Assembly (NCBI RefSeq): GCF_017874315.1
Contig: NZ_JAGGLG010000015.1
Coordinates: forward strand, 32,818-96,817
Reading direction: 5' to 3'
DNA: 64,000 nt
Source: Symbiobacterium terraclitae
Lineage (GTDB): Bacteria > Bacillota > Sulfobacillia > Symbiobacteriales > Symbiobacteriaceae
Under the pieces are notes generated by a model. The model worked only from the letters and a program-made list of their open reading frames with translations. It made no database searches and had not been told where the DNA came from. Both the position numbers and the translations under genes were made by a program. Every line of letters begins with the position of its first letter. Positions within the stretch are counted from its first letter, which is position 1. Shown here piece by piece: positions 9,295 to 17,809 of this stretch.

Positions 9295-9804
9295 TTACTC
9301 AGGATGTACGTTCAGCGGCTTCTCCATCTGGTGGCGGGTCACCTGGTAGCCCAGGGCGCCGTACAGGCCGCAGGCGGCGCGGTTGCTGGCCGTCACCATC
9401 AGGGTGACGGCGTGGCAGCCGAGCACCCCGAGGAAGGCCTCGCCGTGGGCCATGAGGCGGCGGCCGACGCCCCGCCGCCGCATCCGCGGGTGCACATAGA
9501 TGGCCCGGACCTCCCCCCGCATCAGACCGCGGTAGTCCACCTCGGCCGAGACCCAGATGAAGCCGCAGAGGCCCGCCCGGTCCTCGGCCACGAGGATGGC
9601 CTGGCGGGGGTCGGCCGCGGCGACCCGCAGCCGGTCCCGGCTGGCCGCCAGGAACTGCGGGTCCGCCTGGAAGCCGGGGAAGTTGCTCTCGTACAGGTCG
9701 GGCAGAAACGCCAGGATCAGCCGCACGTCCCCGTCGCCCCGGAGGCGGCGTATCCGCACGTCCGCGGGCGGCGCGGCCTCAGCGGGCGGGCTTGGTTCCC
9801 ACAT
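9295..9804 (-). CDS. GNAT-family N-acetyltransferase
   Basis: About 169 aa with the GNAT fold: motif A V-R-A-I-Y-V-H-P-R-M-R-R-R-G-V-G-R-R-L-M for acetyl-CoA pyrophosphate binding, then the N-R-A-A-C-G-L-Y-G-A-L-G-Y motif B. It transfers an acetyl group from acetyl-CoA to an unknown amine. The ATG at 9804 overlaps the end of menG by 26 bases. A GTG at 9759 would avoid overlap, but neither has a strong ribosome binding site. It is co-transcribed with menG. Confidence 0.85.
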   Translation of the reverse strand: MWEPSPPAEAAPPADVRIRRLRGDGDVRLILAFLPDLYESNFPGFQADPQFLAASRDRLRVAAADPRQAILVAEDRAGLCGFIWVSAEVDYRGLMRGEVRAIYVHPRMRRRGVGRRLMAHGEAFLGVLGCHAVTLMVTASNRAACGLYGALGYQVTRHQMEKPLNVHPE

Positions 9805-10531
9805 GGATGGCCACCGTCCCCAGCATGAGCAACTGGTAGTCTGTCTGGGTAAAGCCGGCCTCCCTGAACATCTCCTCGAGCCTGTCCGGGAAGGGGTAGT
9901 TGTCGAGGGAGCGGGAAAGGTAGGTGTACGGCCGGATGCGCGCCTTGCCGCCCGCACGCACCACGAACCAGTCGATCAGCGGGAGGAAGGTCTTCCAGTA
10001 GAGGAAGAAGCCCATCCGGATGACCCGGCTGAAGGGCTTGGAGGCCTCCAGGCAGATGAAGCGGCCGCCCGGCTTGAGCACCCGGAAGATCTCGGCGAGG
10101 GTCTTCGGGATGGACGAGACGTTGCGCATCGCCCAGCCCATCGTCACCCCGTCGAAGGTGTTGTCGGGGAACGGCAGGTCCATGGCGTTGCCCACCTGGA
10201 GCGTGATCAGGTCGCGGTAAGGCGAGGCTGCCACCCGGCGCCGCCCGACCTCCAGCATCCCCTCCGAGATGTCCACGCCGATCACACGGCCCCCGGGCGC
10301 CACCTGTGCGGCGTCCAGCAGGGTGAGGTCGCCCGTGCCGCAGGCCACGTCGAGGATGTGGTCCCCGGGGCGGAAGTGCGTTTGCTTCACGAACTCCCGG
10401 TGCCAGCGCTCCCACTGGCCGGCCGACATCACCTGGTTCATCGCGTCGTAGTTCTCCGCGATCCGGTCAAACAGCTCGCGGACGTACTGCTCCTTCTCCT
10501 CCGGCGCCGGAGGCTGGTAGCCAGGGGCCAT
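9779..10531 (-). CDS. menG: Demethylmenaquinone methyltransferase
   Basis: It methylates demethylmenaquinone with SAM, the final step of menaquinone synthesis (UbiE/MenG family). At 250 aa it has typical length. The SAM site I-L-D-V-A-C-G-T-G-D and the family-specific segments G-W-A-M-R-N-V and L-K-P-G-G-R-F-I-C-L-E are clear. Its presence implies a quinone-based electron transport chain. It is followed by the overlapping GNAT gene. Confidence 0.93.
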   Translation of the reverse strand: MAPGYQPPAPEEKEQYVRELFDRIAENYDAMNQVMSAGQWERWHREFVKQTHFRPGDHILDVACGTGDLTLLDAAQVAPGGRVIGVDISEGMLEVGRRRVAASPYRDLITLQVGNAMDLPFPDNTFDGVTMGWAMRNVSSIPKTLAEIFRVLKPGGRFICLEASKPFSRVIRMGFFLYWKTFLPLIDWFVVRAGGKARIRPYTYLSRSLDNYPFPDRLEEMFREAGFTQTDYQLLMLGTVAIHVGTKPAR

Positions 10532-10558
10532 CAGAACGCCTCCCCGATAAATCGCGAT

Positions 10559-11308
10559 CTAGCGCTGCCCCTCCGCCCAGGGGCAGAGGAGCCGCTCCGC
10601 AGCGTCCAGCAGCACGTAGAAGCCAAAGCCCATCAGGGCCATCGCCATCACGCCGGCGAACATCATGTCGTAGGCGTGCATCGACCAGGCGTCCCAGACG
10701 AAGGAGCCCAGCCCCTCCCGGGTGGCGTAGGTCTCGGCGAAGAAGAGGACGGCGACCGCGGTTCCCGTGGAGAGCCGCAGGGCGGTGAAGATGGCCGGAA
10801 GCGTGCCGGGCAGGATGACGTGGCGGTAGATCTGCCACTCGCCGCCGCCCAGCGACTGCACGGACCGGATCAGCCCCCGGGGCACGTTGGCCGCGGCGTC
10901 CTTCACCGTAACTAGGATCTGGAAGAAAATCACCAGGGTAATCAGGAAGATCTTGGACTCGTCGCCGATGCCCAGCACGACCATGATCACCGGCAGGAAG
11001 ACCACCTTGGGCACGGGGTAGGTCAGGTAGACCAGCACCGAGCCGATCGGGCCGCCCGACCGCCCGAGGTAGAGGCCCAGCGGCACGCCCGCGGCCAGGG
11101 AGATCACGGTCGAGCAGAAGACGCGGTAAGCGCTGGCGAGGAAGTGCTTCACCAGCGGCCCACCGGGGCCCACGCCCTCGGCGAAGGAGGCCAGCGCCGG
11201 GGTCAGCGGGGGGAAGGCGGCGATGTCGAGGCCCCGGGCCAGCGCCTCCCATCCCACGGCGAGGATGGCCAGGGCGATGGCGTAGTGGTACCAGCGATAT
11301 CTAGGCAC
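10559..11308 (-). CDS. ABC transporter permease, SsuC/TauC-like
   Basis: A 249-aa inner-membrane permease with six hydrophobic segments. The cytoplasmic EAA loop for ATPase contact is visible as an A-A-A-N-V-P-R-G-L-I-R-S-V-Q-S-L-G-G stretch. The family imports sulfonates, nitrate, thiamine precursors, riboflavin precursors or similar small molecules. The gene overlaps the upstream ATPase gene by 8 bases and completes an SBP-ATPase-permease operon. The substrate cannot be read from sequence. Confidence 0.9.
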   Translation of the reverse strand: MPRYRWYHYAIALAILAVGWEALARGLDIAAFPPLTPALASFAEGVGPGGPLVKHFLASAYRVFCSTVISLAAGVPLGLYLGRSGGPIGSVLVYLTYPVPKVVFLPVIMVVLGIGDESKIFLITLVIFFQILVTVKDAAANVPRGLIRSVQSLGGGEWQIYRHVILPGTLPAIFTALRLSTGTAVAVLFFAETYATREGLGSFVWDAWSMHAYDMMFAGVMAMALMGFGFYVLLDAAERLLCPWAEGQR

Positions 11309-12098
11309 CGCCGTTCACCCCCTTCTCGAGGGCGTCGCGCACGCGGTTGACCATCTCGTGGAAGGCCGCGGCCCGCCTGTCGCCCACCGTCGGGTTGCGG
11401 AAGAGACCCACGACCTGCCCCGGGCGGGGCGAGAGCACCATGATCTGCTGGCCCAGGTAGACCGCCTCGGTGATCGAGTGGGTCACCAGCACCAGGCTGG
11501 TCCTATGCCTGCGCCAGATGGAGAGCAGCAGGTCCTGCATCTCCTCCCGCGTCAGGGCGTCCAGCGCGGAGAACGGCTCGTCCATCAGGAGCAGGTCCGG
11601 GCCCAGCGCCAGCGACCGGGCGATCGCCACCCGCTGCTTCTGCCCGCCCGAGAGCTGGTGGGGCCAGCGACCGGCGAGGTCGGCTATGCCCACCTCGCGC
11701 AGCGCCTGGTCCGCCGCGTCCGGTTTCATCCCCCGGATGCGCAGGCCAAGCGCCACGTTCTCCCGAACCGTTTTCCAGGGCAGCAGGCCATAATCCTGCA
11801 GGATCAGCGCAGTTCCGGGACGGCGGGGCTGAACGGGTGCCCCGTCCACCCGCAGCTGCCCCGCGGTGGACGGCATCAGCCCGGCGATGAGGCTGAGAAG
11901 CGTGGTCTTCCCGCAGCCGGAGGGTCCCACCACGGCCAGCGTTTCCCCTTTGGGCAGGCCAAAGGAGACGTCGCGCAGGGCGACCGTCTCCTTGTAAGCA
12001 TAGCTGATGCTCCGCGCTTCGATCATGAGCGCCCCGTCGGGGCGAGCCGCGCGCTCGCTCGCCCGGGGTCCCTCGGGGCGAACCGCACCGCCGGTCAT
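11301..12098 (-). CDS. ABC transporter ATP-binding protein, SsuB/TauB-like
   Basis: 265 aa. Walker A G-P-S-G-C-G-K-T-T, signature L-S-G-G-Q-K-Q-R, Walker B L-L-L-M-D-E-P-F-S-A-L-D and switch histidine in V-T-H-S-I are all intact. The family powers import by the adjacent permease. ATG 12098 has CCGGAGG at good spacing, and gives a ~24-residue extension before the usual start. A shorter start at 12026 (MIEARS) is possible but lacks a ribosome binding site. Confidence 0.92.
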   Translation of the reverse strand: MTGGAVRPEGPRASERAARPDGALMIEARSISYAYKETVALRDVSFGLPKGETLAVVGPSGCGKTTLLSLIAGLMPSTAGQLRVDGAPVQPRRPGTALILQDYGLLPWKTVRENVALGLRIRGMKPDAADQALREVGIADLAGRWPHQLSGGQKQRVAIARSLALGPDLLLMDEPFSALDALTREEMQDLLLSIWRRHRTSLVLVTHSITEAVYLGQQIMVLSPRPGQVVGLFRNPTVGDRRAAAFHEMVNRVRDALEKGVNGGA

Positions 12099-12130
12099 CG
12101 CAGCACCTCCGGGGGCCTCCCCGCGGCGCA

Positions 12131-13138
12131 TCATCGCGCCTGCGGGTAGAGCGTGGTGTTGACGATCTCGTCGTAAGACACCCGCTCCTTGATGTACCCC
12201 TTCTCCAGGAGCCACTCGACGACCTCTTCAACCTCCGCCTTGCCCGGGGCCTGGGCCGGCGAGAAGGTGATCACCTGCCAGGAGTCCTTGATCTCCGGCG
12301 GCAGGTTGGCCTTGGTGGCCATGAGCTCCTTGAACGCCTCCGGGTCCTGCTTGATGTCGATCACAGCCATGTTGTAGGCGACGAAGAAGCGCTTGATGGC
12401 CTCGGCCTTCTCCTTCACCACCTCGTCCCGGAAGACGATGACCGACTGCGAGTAGTTCCGCTTCGCCTTGGCGTCAGTCAGGACCACGGTGCCGCCCTTG
12501 TGGACCGCGAGGGAGAGGAGCGGCTCGGGCAGCGTGGCCGCCTGGATGGTGCCGTTCATCAGGCTCTCAAACCGCAGGGGGATCTGCGGGATGGAGATGG
12601 TCTTGATCTCCTCGGGCGCGAAGCCATTCTCCAGGAGCAGCTTCTCCGTGACGTAGTGGATGATGGTGTTGGTGGCGATGCCGATCTCGACGCCCTTCAG
12701 CTGCTCGGCGGTGGTGATGCCGGAGCCCGGGGCCGAGACGATGGCGAACGGCCCCTCCTCGATGGTCGCCCCCAGGTTGACGGAGGTGATCTGGACCGGC
12801 GTGCCGTTGTCGTGCAGCGTCACCGCGCCCATGATGTCCGTCAGGGTGCCGTCGATCTGGCCGCTGGCCAGGGCGGCGTCCCGCTCCGCGGCGGACTTGA
12901 AGCTCACCAGCTCCACGTTGACGCCCTGCTGGCGGTAGTAATCCTTGCTCTCGGCCACCCAGAAGGGCAGGCCGTCGATGGTCGCCATCTGCCCGATCTT
13001 CAGGCTCCCCACGGCCTCGGGCGAGGCCGGCACGTTGGGCTGCTTGTTGTACGCGTCCTGGGGCTTGGCGCCGCCGCAGCCTGCCAGGAGTCCAAGTACC
13101 AGCACGGCCGCCATGATCCGCAAGGTCTTGTACCTCAT
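12131..13138 (-). CDS. ABC transporter substrate-binding lipoprotein (NMT1/TauA-like)
   Basis: 335 aa. A lipoprotein signal ends in L-L-A-G-C (lipid-modified Cys21). The mature part has the NMT1/THI5/TauA two-lobe pattern beginning I-G-Q-M-A-T-I-D-G-L-P-F-W-V-A-E and including G-T-L-T-D-I-M-G-A. It captures the ligand outside the cell for the permease/ATPase that follow. ATG 13138 is chosen for GGAGGA nine bases upstream. No thiamine (THI-box) leader was found, so a pyrimidine substrate is not supported by regulation. Confidence 0.9.
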   Translation of the reverse strand: MRYKTLRIMAAVLVLGLLAGCGGAKPQDAYNKQPNVPASPEAVGSLKIGQMATIDGLPFWVAESKDYYRQQGVNVELVSFKSAAERDAALASGQIDGTLTDIMGAVTLHDNGTPVQITSVNLGATIEEGPFAIVSAPGSGITTAEQLKGVEIGIATNTIIHYVTEKLLLENGFAPEEIKTISIPQIPLRFESLMNGTIQAATLPEPLLSLAVHKGGTVVLTDAKAKRNYSQSVIVFRDEVVKEKAEAIKRFFVAYNMAVIDIKQDPEAFKELMATKANLPPEIKDSWQVITFSPAQAPGKAEVEEVVEWLLEKGYIKERVSYDEIVNTTLYPQAR

Positions 13139-13226
13139 CGCGTGGTCGTCCTCCAGTTCACAAGTCTCGTCAGTCCGCGCGCCGACCGCGCGGCCCCGCT
13201 GTGGGAAAGAGCCGAAATCCTTACCC

Positions 13227-13255
13227 AATGTAACAATGGACTACGCGGGTGTCAA
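13227..13255 (-). promoter_or_regulatory. Sigma-A promoter of the ABC transporter operon
   Basis: TTGACA, 17-base spacer, TACATT on the minus strand, ~90 bases before the lipoprotein start. Near-consensus. Confidence 0.8.
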
Positions 13256-13319
13256 CGAAAGGGCCATCGCCTGTCCGATTCCGGACACGGGCGGGGCATC
13301 TGCCAGCCCCAGCTCGGGG

Positions 13320-13460
13320 TGCCGTCGCGAGCCCGGCACGCCTGCCGGCTCGACCCGGCTCCCGTGTGCCGAGCGGGGTTGGCAACCCGGTCTGCCGGCG
13401 AGCGGCGTCCGGATCGGCCAACCCGGCCTGCCGGCGCGATGCGTGCTCGGTCCGATATCC
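13320..13460. repeat. Short degenerate direct repeats
   Basis: Copies of a CAACCCGG-C/T-CTGCCGGCG core occur near 13382 and 13420, with related CCTGCCGGC elsewhere in this stretch. This is part of the 400-base gap between the ABC promoter and the next gene. No coding region with a ribosome binding site was seen here. Confidence 0.4.
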
Positions 13461-13620
13461 CGGGGGAAGTCTTGTGAACACAAGCATGCCCAGTCAGCTG
13501 GGGATGCTCTCCATAGGCGTGCATGCCCCGCCAGTCCGGGCATGCCTCCGCCCCGCCGGTGCTGCGGCATGACGCTTGCAGAGCCCGGCACAGCCCAGCA
13601 CAGCATCCCGAAAGCGAGAC

Positions 13621-13647
13621 CCACCGCCTGGCCGGGCGGTGGGTGTT
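13621..13647 (-). terminator. Terminator of the YbjN-like gene
   Basis: ACCCACCGCC/GGCGGTGGGT 10-bp stem directly downstream of the stop at 13660. Confidence 0.6.
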
Positions 13648-13659
13648 TCGACGCGACCC

Positions 13660-14052
13660 TCACTGAAGCGGCGTGCGCATCAGCTCGGTGAAGTGTTCGA
13701 CCCCGTGGCGGAGCACCCGAAGTGCCCGGTTGAACACCGGCTTGAAGCCGTCGGCGGGGTCAAAGAGCAGCTCCACCGAAGCCCACACGTTGTCCTCCAC
13801 CGGGTAGACCTTGACCACCTTGATCTCCGCGTTCACGCGGCACGCCGCCGCCAGCACCCGCTGGCGCTCCTCAGGACTCTCGATCTTCCAGAAGAACGGC
13901 AGCACCAGCCGGAAGTACTCGGGATCCTCCTCCGATGCGAAGAGGATGTAGGACAGCCCCTCGACCTTGAAGACGATGTCCCCGTCGTTGTCGTATCTTG
14001 GTACGTATCCCTCGTCCTTCAGGAACTCGAAGTACATCTCTGCTTTTGTCAC
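13660..14052 (-). CDS. YbjN-like small protein
   Basis: 130 aa, acidic, soluble. The pattern of an N-terminal helix with F-L-K-D-E-G-Y, a D-G-D-I-V-F-K-V-E-G strand, and a helical second half resembles the YbjN / type III secretion chaperone-like fold. Such proteins are small cytoplasmic factors of unclear role. The gene follows the NifX-like gene by 80 bases and ends at a terminator. The family assignment is by fold impression only. Confidence 0.55.
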   Translation of the reverse strand: MTKAEMYFEFLKDEGYVPRYDNDGDIVFKVEGLSYILFASEEDPEYFRLVLPFFWKIESPEERQRVLAAACRVNAEIKVVKVYPVEDNVWASVELLFDPADGFKPVFNRALRVLRHGVEHFTELMRTPLQ

Positions 14053-14133
14053 GAGACACTCTCCTCGGGGGTTCTGCCTTGCGTCCTACCCCTCCCCTTC
14101 GCCTCGGCCAGTGGGTTCTCCTGCCGGTGCGGG

Positions 14134-14487
14134 CTAGTGGCAGTGGCAGCCGCCGCCGCCCTCCAGCCCCTCGTCTGTCAGCTTCAGGGTGCCGTTCAGG
14201 TAGTCCTGCAGCACGTCGGCAGCCTTGCCGTTGCAGCCCAGGATGTAATCAACGCCCCTGCTCCGGAACAGCTCCCGGGCGTGCGGCGGAATGCCCCAGG
14301 CCAGGACCAGGTCGACGCCCTGGTCGGCCAGGAAGAACGGGGGCGGACCGCCGGGCCCGTGACCGGGGTTGGCGACCTCTACCGAGCGTACGACCTGCTT
14401 GTCCTCCACGTCTGCGATCAGATAGGTGCGGCAGTGGCCGACATGGGGCGCCACCTGGTCCCCGGCCAGCGGGATGGCAATGCGCAT
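14134..14487 (-). CDS. NifX/NifB-type dinitrogenase iron-molybdenum cofactor family protein
   Basis: 117 aa. R-I-A-I-P-L-A-G-D-Q-V-A-P-H-V-G-H-C at the N-terminus and V-D-L-V-L-A-W-G-I-P-P-H-A in the middle are the pattern of the NifX/NafY/MTH1175 fold, which binds metal-sulfur clusters. It ends in an unusual G-G-G-G-C-H-C-H tail that could bind metal. The ATG follows a perfect AAGGAGG. No nif genes are nearby, so a nitrogenase role is not supported. Many non-diazotrophs carry this family. Confidence 0.8.
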   Translation of the reverse strand: MRIAIPLAGDQVAPHVGHCRTYLIADVEDKQVVRSVEVANPGHGPGGPPPFFLADQGVDLVLAWGIPPHARELFRSRGVDYILGCNGKAADVLQDYLNGTLKLTDEGLEGGGGCHCH

Positions 14488-14684
14488 GGATGGATCCTCC
14501 TTGAACGAGCTGGTTTGAAAGATAATCTTACCACATAGTCTCTCCACCGCAGGTGACGAAGCTCACAGCCCGACTGTTCTTCCCGGGCACGTCGCACCAA
14601 AGCCGCCCACTCCACCTACGTTACGGCTTCGCTGCGCCGTCCAGGTGTGGCGCCCACCGCTGCGCCTGTGCCATCCCCCGCTGC

Positions 14685-15449
14685 TCAGTCCAGGTGCGGC
14701 GCGGCCACCTCCACGCCCGCGGCGGCCAGCGACTCGCGGATCCGGCGGAGCCGCTCCACCGCGCCGTCGTGGTCGCCGTGGACGCAGATCGTGCGGGCCG
14801 CCACCGGAACCTCCTCGCCGGTCGCCGCCGTCACGGTCCCCGCGCAGGCCACCTGGCAGGCCTGGGCGGCAGCCTCCCCCGGGTCGCGCAGCACCGATCC
14901 CGGCCGGGACCGCGGCAGCAGCGTGCCGTCGGCGGCATACCTGCGGTCGGCGAAGGCCTCCCGCACCACCCGCAGCCCGGCGGCCGCCCCCGCCTCCTCC
15001 AGCGCCGACCCCGGCGGGGCGAAGAGGAAAAGCCCCCGGTCGAAGTCCGCGACGGCGGCGGCGATGGCCCGCGCGACGGCAGGATCGACCGCAGCGGTGT
15101 TGTAGAGCGCACCGTGGGGCTTCACGTGGCGCAGCGCCACTCCCTCCGTCTTGCAGAAGGCGGCGAGGGCGCCGATCTGGTAGAGCACGTCGCCGTAGAT
15201 CTCGTCCGGGCTGCAGGCGATCGACCGCCGGCCGAACCCGGCCAGGTCTCGGTAGCCCGGATGCGCGCCGACGGCCACCCCGTGCTTCCGCGCCAACCGG
15301 ACCGCCCGCCGCATGACCAGCGGGTCGCCGCCGTGGAAGCCGCATGCGATGTTGGCCGAGGAGACCAGGGGCATGATCTCCTCGTCGGCCCCGATGGTGT
15401 AGGCGCCAAAGGATTCACCCATATCGCAGTTGAGGTCGATCCGCGTCAC
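14685..15449 (-). CDS. pxpA: 5-oxoprolinase subunit A (LamB/YcsF family)
   Basis: 254 aa. The family start I-D-L-N-C-D-M-G-E-S-F-G, the A-C-G-F-H-G-G-D-P and V-G-A-H-P-G-Y-R-D motifs, and V-K-P-H-G-A-L-Y-N are all present. PxpA works with PxpB and PxpC to hydrolyse 5-oxoproline to glutamate. Those two genes are not in this window. The GTG at 15449 has GGAGGAG about 9 bases upstream. Confidence 0.92.
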   Translation of the reverse strand: MTRIDLNCDMGESFGAYTIGADEEIMPLVSSANIACGFHGGDPLVMRRAVRLARKHGVAVGAHPGYRDLAGFGRRSIACSPDEIYGDVLYQIGALAAFCKTEGVALRHVKPHGALYNTAAVDPAVARAIAAAVADFDRGLFLFAPPGSALEEAGAAAGLRVVREAFADRRYAADGTLLPRSRPGSVLRDPGEAAAQACQVACAGTVTAATGEEVPVAARTICVHGDHDGAVERLRRIRESLAAAGVEVAAPHLD

Positions 15450-15588
15450 CTCGCCACGCTCCTCCCTGATCCGCCCCGGGTCGCTGCGGAGGAGCCCCCG
15501 CCGCCCTCCGCTGGAGAGGCCCACGCACCCCGGGCTCCGCTCCCGCGCGCCTGCGCTTCGCTTGCGCGGCCTGTTCCCTCCTGCCGGA

Positions 15589-16011
15589 TCAAGTCTCCCG
15601 GTCGAACCCCTTGAACCACGTGCCCTGCGACCGCAGCGTGCCGACGTCGCCCTCGGCCAGCATCCCATACTGGCTCCCCGGCACGGAGAACTCCTCCCGG
15701 CTGCCGTCGTCGAACTCGAACGTGACGTAGTACGAGGTGTGGGTGTGATGGTGATCGTCGGTGCCGCTGCTGCTCACGCGCATACGCCGCCCGACGACCC
15801 TGGCCCGGCGGCTCAGCAGCGGCTGCTGCAGGTTGTGGGCGGTGCGGATGATCAGGGAGCCGATGCCGAACAGGAAGCCGCCGATGACCAGCATCGGCAC
15901 GATGGTGAACATCAGGTCGGCCAGGCCGTCGCCAAAGGAAGGTCCGAATGCGGGGTCAATGCGGACGGGGCCGCTGACCGGCACGCCAGACGGGCCGAAG
16001 GCGTACGACAC
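15589..16011 (-). CDS. DUF2500-like membrane-anchored protein
   Basis: 140 aa. One hydrophobic segment (F-T-I-V-P-M-L-V-I-G-G-F-L-F-G-I) near residues 33-55, then a soluble domain with Y-Y-V-T-F-E-F-D-D-G-S-R-E-E-F and a C-terminal L-A-E-G-D-V-G-T-L-R-S-Q-G-T, the pattern of DUF2500 (YhhM). A His-rich patch (D-D-H-H-H-T-H) precedes it. Function unknown. GTG start with GGGGAG nine bases upstream. Confidence 0.7.
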   Translation of the reverse strand: MSYAFGPSGVPVSGPVRIDPAFGPSFGDGLADLMFTIVPMLVIGGFLFGIGSLIIRTAHNLQQPLLSRRARVVGRRMRVSSSGTDDHHHTHTSYYVTFEFDDGSREEFSVPGSQYGMLAEGDVGTLRSQGTWFKGFDRET

Positions 16012-16651
16012 AGCCGCTCACTCCCCTATTGCTCCTGCTGACCGTAAGACGCAGCACCCCCGGGCCGTGGTTCGGCGCAGGGCCCGGAGCCGGCAGCTTC
16101 GCCGTGGGGAGCGCCCTGACTCGGCCCTTTGTGGTCTGCGGAACCGCCCTTACGGGGCGCTTCCAACCGGCCGCGCCATCAGCCGAGGCAGCTCCGAAGA
16201 TAGGGGGAGCGTCTCCCCATAATTTTCACGAAATGCAGGGAGGATTTCCCCATATCGTGCGCGGCGGGGGCCCCATCCGGGCCTCTGATTGGCTCAACTG
16301 GACGCTGGAGAGGCCTTTTCGACAGGATGTGGCAGGAGTCGATCCGGAGTTGGCTGGCGCCAACTTTACATAGCAAAGAATGTGGGGACAGTTTCCCTGT
16401 ATCTCGTGAAAACTGCGGGGAGGTTTTCCCCATATTTCCGGCAGTCCATTGTAGGGAAGGTGGCCCCACGTTCTCGTGGCGTGTCTTGGGGACTGGAAGT
16501 GCGGCAGCCAGCAGGAATCTCCGGCTGAAGCCCGTGCAGGCGCGGAATCCGAAGACCTGGCGCTGGATCACCCTGATCCGGCGGGCTCATCGGCACCGGC
16601 GACGACGGGCCGCGGGCTGCCCGCCTGCCAGCTCGTGGCCCGCAACCGTTC
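16012..16651. other. 640-base gap without a supported gene
   Basis: Apart from the repeat cluster at 16201-16483, nothing with a ribosome binding site and natural composition was found. Confidence 0.5.
16201..16483. repeat. Degenerate ~36-bp repeats with internal GGGGA/TCCCC palindrome
   Basis: At least five units: 16201-16236, 16237-16268, 16380-16416, 16417-16452, 16453-16483. Each holds a short inverted repeat (GGGGA-N5-TCCCC or variant) followed by CATA-TTT and often CGTGAAA. Spacing of 36 bases keeps one minus-strand frame open, which would read as 12-residue repeats of the form M-G-K-x-S-P-x-F. No start signal for such a protein is clear. Confidence 0.7.
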
Positions 16652-17809
16652 CTACTTCAGCGCCTCCTGCCCGGCGAAGGTCCGCTCCGGCGTAAGCGCC
16701 CGGAGCACCGCTTCGTCGGCGGGGGTCAGCCCGCCGGCCACCATCCGGGCGAGCAGCTCGCCCACGCCGGGGCCGAGCATGAAGCCCTGGCCGCACATTC
16801 CCACGGCGTAGAGCAGCCCCTCCACCTCAGGTGCCCAGCCGACAATGGGCGAGCCGTCGGGGGTCATCGGGTACATGCCCCGCCAGGTGCGCCGCACCCG
16901 CAGGGGGGCGAGCCTGGGCATCAGGTCCAGCAGCCTTGGTGCCACCAGCGGCAGGAAGGTGCTGGTCTCACTGCGGTCGCTCCCCCAGATGGGCGGGTCC
17001 GGCGTGATGCAGAAGAGCACCTGCCCGGACTTCTGCTGGTAGAAGTAGAAGTTCGCCGACCCCGGGGCCGGCCGGATGTCCACCACCATCGGCCCCAGGA
17101 ACCTGGCCACCGGCTCAGTGATGGCCGCCTCATGCAGGTCTGGGATCACCGGCACGTCGCAGCCGGCCATCTGAGCCACGGGCCGGGCCCACGCTCCGGC
17201 GGCGTTGACGACCACAGGAGCCGCGTACTCGCCCTTGTCGGTGCGGACGCCCGTCACCCGGCCGCCCGACACGTGAATCGAAAGCGGCTGCTCCCGGAAG
17301 CGGAACGCCGCACCGAGACGCTGCGCCTCCCGCCAGAAGGCGTGGATGCTGAGCAGGGGCGAGGCCGAGCCGTCCTCCGGCGAGAAGGTGCCGCCGATCA
17401 GGCCGTCGGGGTTCAGGTCGGGCACGATCTCCAGCAGGTCGTCCCGGTCGTACCAGTCGATGTTCAGCCCGTACGACTTCTGCGTGACCAGCAGGTCCTT
17501 CAGCAGCCGCTCCTCCCGCGGCGTGTAGGCGACGAACATGTAGCCGCCCTGCAGCCAGCCGATGTCCTCGCCGTGGATCGGCTCCCAGGTGGCGAAGATC
17601 TCGAGGCTGCGCATGCAGAGGCGGATCTTGGCCGGGTCCGAGTGCGTCGCCCGGATCCCGCCGATGGCCGCCTTGTTGGAGCCCTGCCCGGGGCTGGCAG
17701 CCGGGTCGATCACCAGCACCTTCAGCCCCTGGCCCGCCATCGCCATCGCCGCGGGGGTGCCCACGCTGCCGGACCCGAGGATGATCACGTCGTAGACGTG
17801 CCTACGCAT
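16652..17809 (-). CDS. FAD-dependent amino/imino acid dehydrogenase, small catalytic subunit (DadA/HcnC/SoxB-like)
   Basis: 385 aa. The N-terminal dinucleotide motif V-I-I-L-G-S-G-S-V-G-T and C-terminal D-G-S-P-I-V-G-W-A-P / G-M-C-G-Q-G-F-M-L-G-P are the DAO-fold signature of glycine oxidase, sarcosine oxidase beta and D-amino acid/hydroxyproline dehydrogenases. It would oxidise a C-N bond and pass electrons to the large subunit encoded immediately upstream (8-base overlap). Note G-S-G-S-V-G replaces the usual G-G-G-xx-G. The substrate is unknown. Proline, hydroxyproline, opines or glycine are candidates. Confidence 0.88.
   Translation of the reverse strand: MRRHVYDVIILGSGSVGTPAAMAMAGQGLKVLVIDPAASPGQGSNKAAIGGIRATHSDPAKIRLCMRSLEIFATWEPIHGEDIGWLQGGYMFVAYTPREERLLKDLLVTQKSYGLNIDWYDRDDLLEIVPDLNPDGLIGGTFSPEDGSASPLLSIHAFWREAQRLGAAFRFREQPLSIHVSGGRVTGVRTDKGEYAAPVVVNAAGAWARPVAQMAGCDVPVIPDLHEAAITEPVARFLGPMVVDIRPAPGSANFYFYQQKSGQVLFCITPDPPIWGSDRSETSTFLPLVAPRLLDLMPRLAPLRVRRTWRGMYPMTPDGSPIVGWAPEVEGLLYAVGMCGQGFMLGPGVGELLARMVAGGLTPADEAVLRALTPERTFAGQEALK

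Noticed and set aside
12131..13138. Thiamine-precursor transporter
   Set aside because: NMT1-like fold fits but no THI-box leader or thiamine genes are present, so the substrate is left open.
14134..14487. Nitrogenase-related function for the NifX-like gene
   Set aside because: No nif genes nearby; the fold is widespread in non-diazotrophs.
16201..16483. CRISPR-like or tRNA-like structure in the 36-bp repeats
   Set aside because: No spacers of constant size, units degenerate, no tRNA fold.
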